A DNA stretch of 6,744 nt from Bacteroidota bacterium. Its GTDB lineage: Bacteria; Bacteroidota; Ignavibacteria; UBA10030. Under the pieces are notes generated by a model that was not told where the DNA came from, searched no databases, and saw only the letters and a list, made by a program, of their open reading frames with translations. The number at the start of each line of letters is the position of its first letter. The stretch's first letter is position 1. The DNA lies in the NCBI GenBank assembly GCA_025455125.1, contig JALONE010000053.1, forward strand, positions 1 through 6,744, written 5' to 3'. The translations under genes and the position numbers were made by a program. Shown in pieces: positions 4,851 through 6,744 of the stretch.

Positions 4851-6744
4851 ATGGCAACCATCAAACCACCCAAGGAGCTTCACGGCGAGGTCTATCATCC
4901 ATTGCGGGCGGTCGTCGACCAGGCGAACATCCCCGATCCCTTCGCGCTCTACGCGGAGGCGGGCGAGAATCTCGAGGCGTATTGGGACCGCCGGGCGCAA
5001 GAACTCGAGTGGTTCGAGCCGTGGACCAAGGTGCTCGACGATTCCAACAAGCCGTTCTTCAAATGGTTTATCGGAGCGAAGACGAACATCGTCACGAACG
5101 CGCTCGACCGGCATGTGCGGACTTGGCGCCGGAACAAGCTTGCGCTCATCTGGGAAGGAGAGAACGGCGAGGTCCGGACATTCTCGTATCATGCGCTGAA
5201 TCGCGAGGTCTGCAAGTTTGCCATCGTTCTCCGAAGCATGGGCGTGACGAAGGGGGATCGTGTGACCATTTATATGCCGCGCATTCCGGAGGCATGGATC
5301 GCGATGCTCGCCTGCGCGAAGGTTGGAGCGATCCATTCAGTCGTGTATGGCGGATTCTCTGTCGAGGCGCTTCACGGTCGCATCGAGGACAGCGGTTCCA
5401 AGGTCATCATTACCGCCGACGGCGGATACATGGGGGGAAAGATCGTCGAGTTGAAGAAGATCGTTGACGAGGCCCTCCAGCGGACCGCCGCTCCCGAGAA
5501 TGTGGTTGTTGTCCGCAGAACGGGCAAAGACGTCAACATGGAAGCGGGCCGGGACTTCTGGTATCACGAGTTGCTCACACTCCCGCTTGCGAAGAACATG
5601 GGGAAATGCGAGACGGAAGTGATGGATGCGGAAGACCCGTTGTTCATCCTGTACACGTCGGGCACGACGGGAAAACCGAAAGCGATCCTGCACACGCACG
5701 GCGGCTACCAGGTCGGTGTCGCGGCGACGCTCAAGGATGTTTTCGATTTGAAGGAAGAGGACCGCTGGTGGTGCACTGCTGACCCGGGATGGATCACAGG
5801 ACATTCGTACATGGTGTACGGACCGCTGATCAACGGCGCGACGTCGTTCATGTACGAAGGGGGACCGACGTTCCCGTTTCCCGACCGCTGGTGGTCGATG
5901 ATCGCGAAGTACGGCATCTCGATCTTCTACTCGACGCCGACGGCCATCCGGAGCCTGATGCGATTCGGAGAATCGTGGCCGAACAGACACGACCTTTCGA
6001 CACTGCGATTGCTCGGAAGCGTGGGGGAGCCGATCAATCCCGAAGCATGGCGCTGGTTCCACAAGAACATCGGGAAGGAGCAATGCCCGATCATGGACAC
6101 GTGGTGGCAAACGGAAACGGGAGGATTCATGATCGCGCCGCTGCCGGCCTTGCCAACGAAGCCCGGGTCGGCATCGCGGCCGCTTCCCGGCGTCGAAGTG
6201 GAGGTCGTTGATGAGCACGGGAAAGCGGTCAAGGCGGGGGAGGAAGGATTTCTCATCATCAAGAAGCCCTGGCCGTCGATGATGCGGACCATCTACAAGG
6301 ATCCGGACCGCTACCTACAAACGTACTGGAGCAAGTATCCGGGATCATATCTTGCGGGAGATTCTGCCCGGATCGATGAAGACGGATACGTGTGGGTGAT
6401 CGGTCGAACCGACGATGTGATCAAGGTCAGCGGGTATCGGCTGGGAACAGCGGAACTCGAATCGGCGCTCGTCTCCCATCCGGCGGTCGCCGAATCGGCC
6501 GTCATCGGACTTCCGCACGAGATCAAGGGCGTCGCCATTCATGCATACGTGATCCTGAAAGCGGCCCACGAGCCGAGCGAAGCGCTGATTGAAGAATTGC
6601 GGAAGCATGTCGGCCACGAGGTGGGTCCGATCGCCAAGCCGGAGAAGATCGAATTTGTGAAGTCGTTGCCGAAGACCCGTAGCGGCAAGATCATGCGGCG
6701 TGTGTTGAAAGCACGCGCACTTGGGATGAGCGAAGGGGATATTT
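4851..6744 (+). CDS. acs: Acetyl-CoA synthetase, AMP-forming (3' end missing)
   Basis: 631 codons are present before the window edge. Acetate + ATP + CoA gives acetyl-CoA via acetyl-AMP in the cytoplasm. The P-loop motif YTSGTTGKPK is at 268-277, GSVGEPINPEAW at 389-400 and DTWWQTETGG at 416-425. The hinge/A8 region GRTDDVIKVSGYRLGTAE starts at 518, with D521 as the likely hinge Asp. KTRSGKIMRR near the end has Lys613, equivalent to the catalytic, acetylation-controlled Lys609 of Salmonella Acs. The acyl-pocket residues align with Salmonella V310, T311, V386 and W414 as I315, T316, V391 and W419; keeping the Trp indicates a short-acyl substrate, acetate or possibly propionate. GAGGAGGT (4837-4844) lies 6 bases before ATG 4851. 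ATG 4831 is out of frame. The sequence stops at ...GMSEGDI, so by comparison with E. coli Acs (about 650 residues) probably only some 10-30 residues are missing. Control by lysine acetylation is possible but not shown. Confidence 0.95.
   Translation, partial: MATIKPPKELHGEVYHPLRAVVDQANIPDPFALYAEAGENLEAYWDRRAQELEWFEPWTKVLDDSNKPFFKWFIGAKTNIVTNALDRHVRTWRRNKLALIWEGENGEVRTFSYHALNREVCKFAIVLRSMGVTKGDRVTIYMPRIPEAWIAMLACAKVGAIHSVVYGGFSVEALHGRIEDSGSKVIITADGGYMGGKIVELKKIVDEALQRTAAPENVVVVRRTGKDVNMEAGRDFWYHELLTLPLAKNMGKCETEVMDAEDPLFILYTSGTTGKPKAILHTHGGYQVGVAATLKDVFDLKEEDRWWCTADPGWITGHSYMVYGPLINGATSFMYEGGPTFPFPDRWWSMIAKYGISIFYSTPTAIRSLMRFGESWPNRHDLSTLRLLGSVGEPINPEAWRWFHKNIGKEQCPIMDTWWQTETGGFMIAPLPALPTKPGSASRPLPGVEVEVVDEHGKAVKAGEEGFLIIKKPWPSMMRTIYKDPDRYLQTYWSKYPGSYLAGDSARIDEDGYVWVIGRTDDVIKVSGYRLGTAELESALVSHPAVAESAVIGLPHEIKGVAIHAYVILKAAHEPSEALIEELRKHVGHEVGPIAKPEKIEFVKSLPKTRSGKIMRRVLKARALGMSEGDI

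Noticed and set aside
5337..6218. 293-codon ORF on the minus strand.
   Set aside because: It is wholly inside acs in antisense, is Arg/His-rich with no recognisable domain, and is typical of GC-rich shadow frames.

Overview
The window looks like ordinary chromosome from a moderately GC-rich, Gram-negative-type bacterium. Strong Shine-Dalgarno sites (AAGGAGG, GAGGAGGT) and sigma70-like promoters (TTGACA/TATACT) argue against Bacteroidia in the strict sense, which rarely use either. The gene set, the OadB with an exported N-terminal domain and the NPQSAIR-type heptad repeat made me think of Ignavibacteria or another FCB-group or candidate-phylum lineage. That placement is a recollection-based inference, not proof. 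All genes are on the + strand.

Region 1 (1-3028) is a tight operon. It holds the 3' part of a biotin carrier subunit (biotin motif ETMKMEN), the membrane beta subunit of a Na+-translocating decarboxylase (OadB/MmdB/GcdB family) and a single-domain glutamate formimidoyltransferase (FtcD) homologue. The gaps are 17 and 8 bases. The beta subunit keeps all the known Na+/catalytic residues but carries about 185 extra N-terminal residues: a signal peptide plus a beta-rich, probably periplasmic domain. The FtcD homologue has Tyr where the family's catalytic His82 should be.

Region 2 (3029-4662) is a complete ribosome-mediated tryptophan attenuator followed by a TrpB2-type tryptophan synthase beta chain. 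There is a near-consensus extended -10 promoter, a 19-codon leader peptide ending SWWWRWR, mutually exclusive 1:2, 2:3 and 3:4 RNA helices, and a terminator with a U-run. The promoter places +1 within about 2 bases of the leader ATG, so the leader peptide is probably read from a leaderless mRNA. This is the most interesting system in the window. It implies that this stand-alone TrpB2 is expressed in response to charged tRNA-Trp.

Region 3 (4663-4850) is intergenic. It contains a 16-bp hairpin without a U-run, a 54-base tandem array of AATCCNN heptads and a probable promoter. Region 4 (4851-6744) is AMP-forming acetyl-CoA synthetase, cut by the window edge shortly before its C-terminus.

The operons fit a heterotrophic metabolism: decarboxylation energy stored as a Na+ gradient, possible histidine degradation, acetate activation and tryptophan synthesis or salvage from indole. 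I see no phage, transposon, CRISPR or rRNA/tRNA gene.
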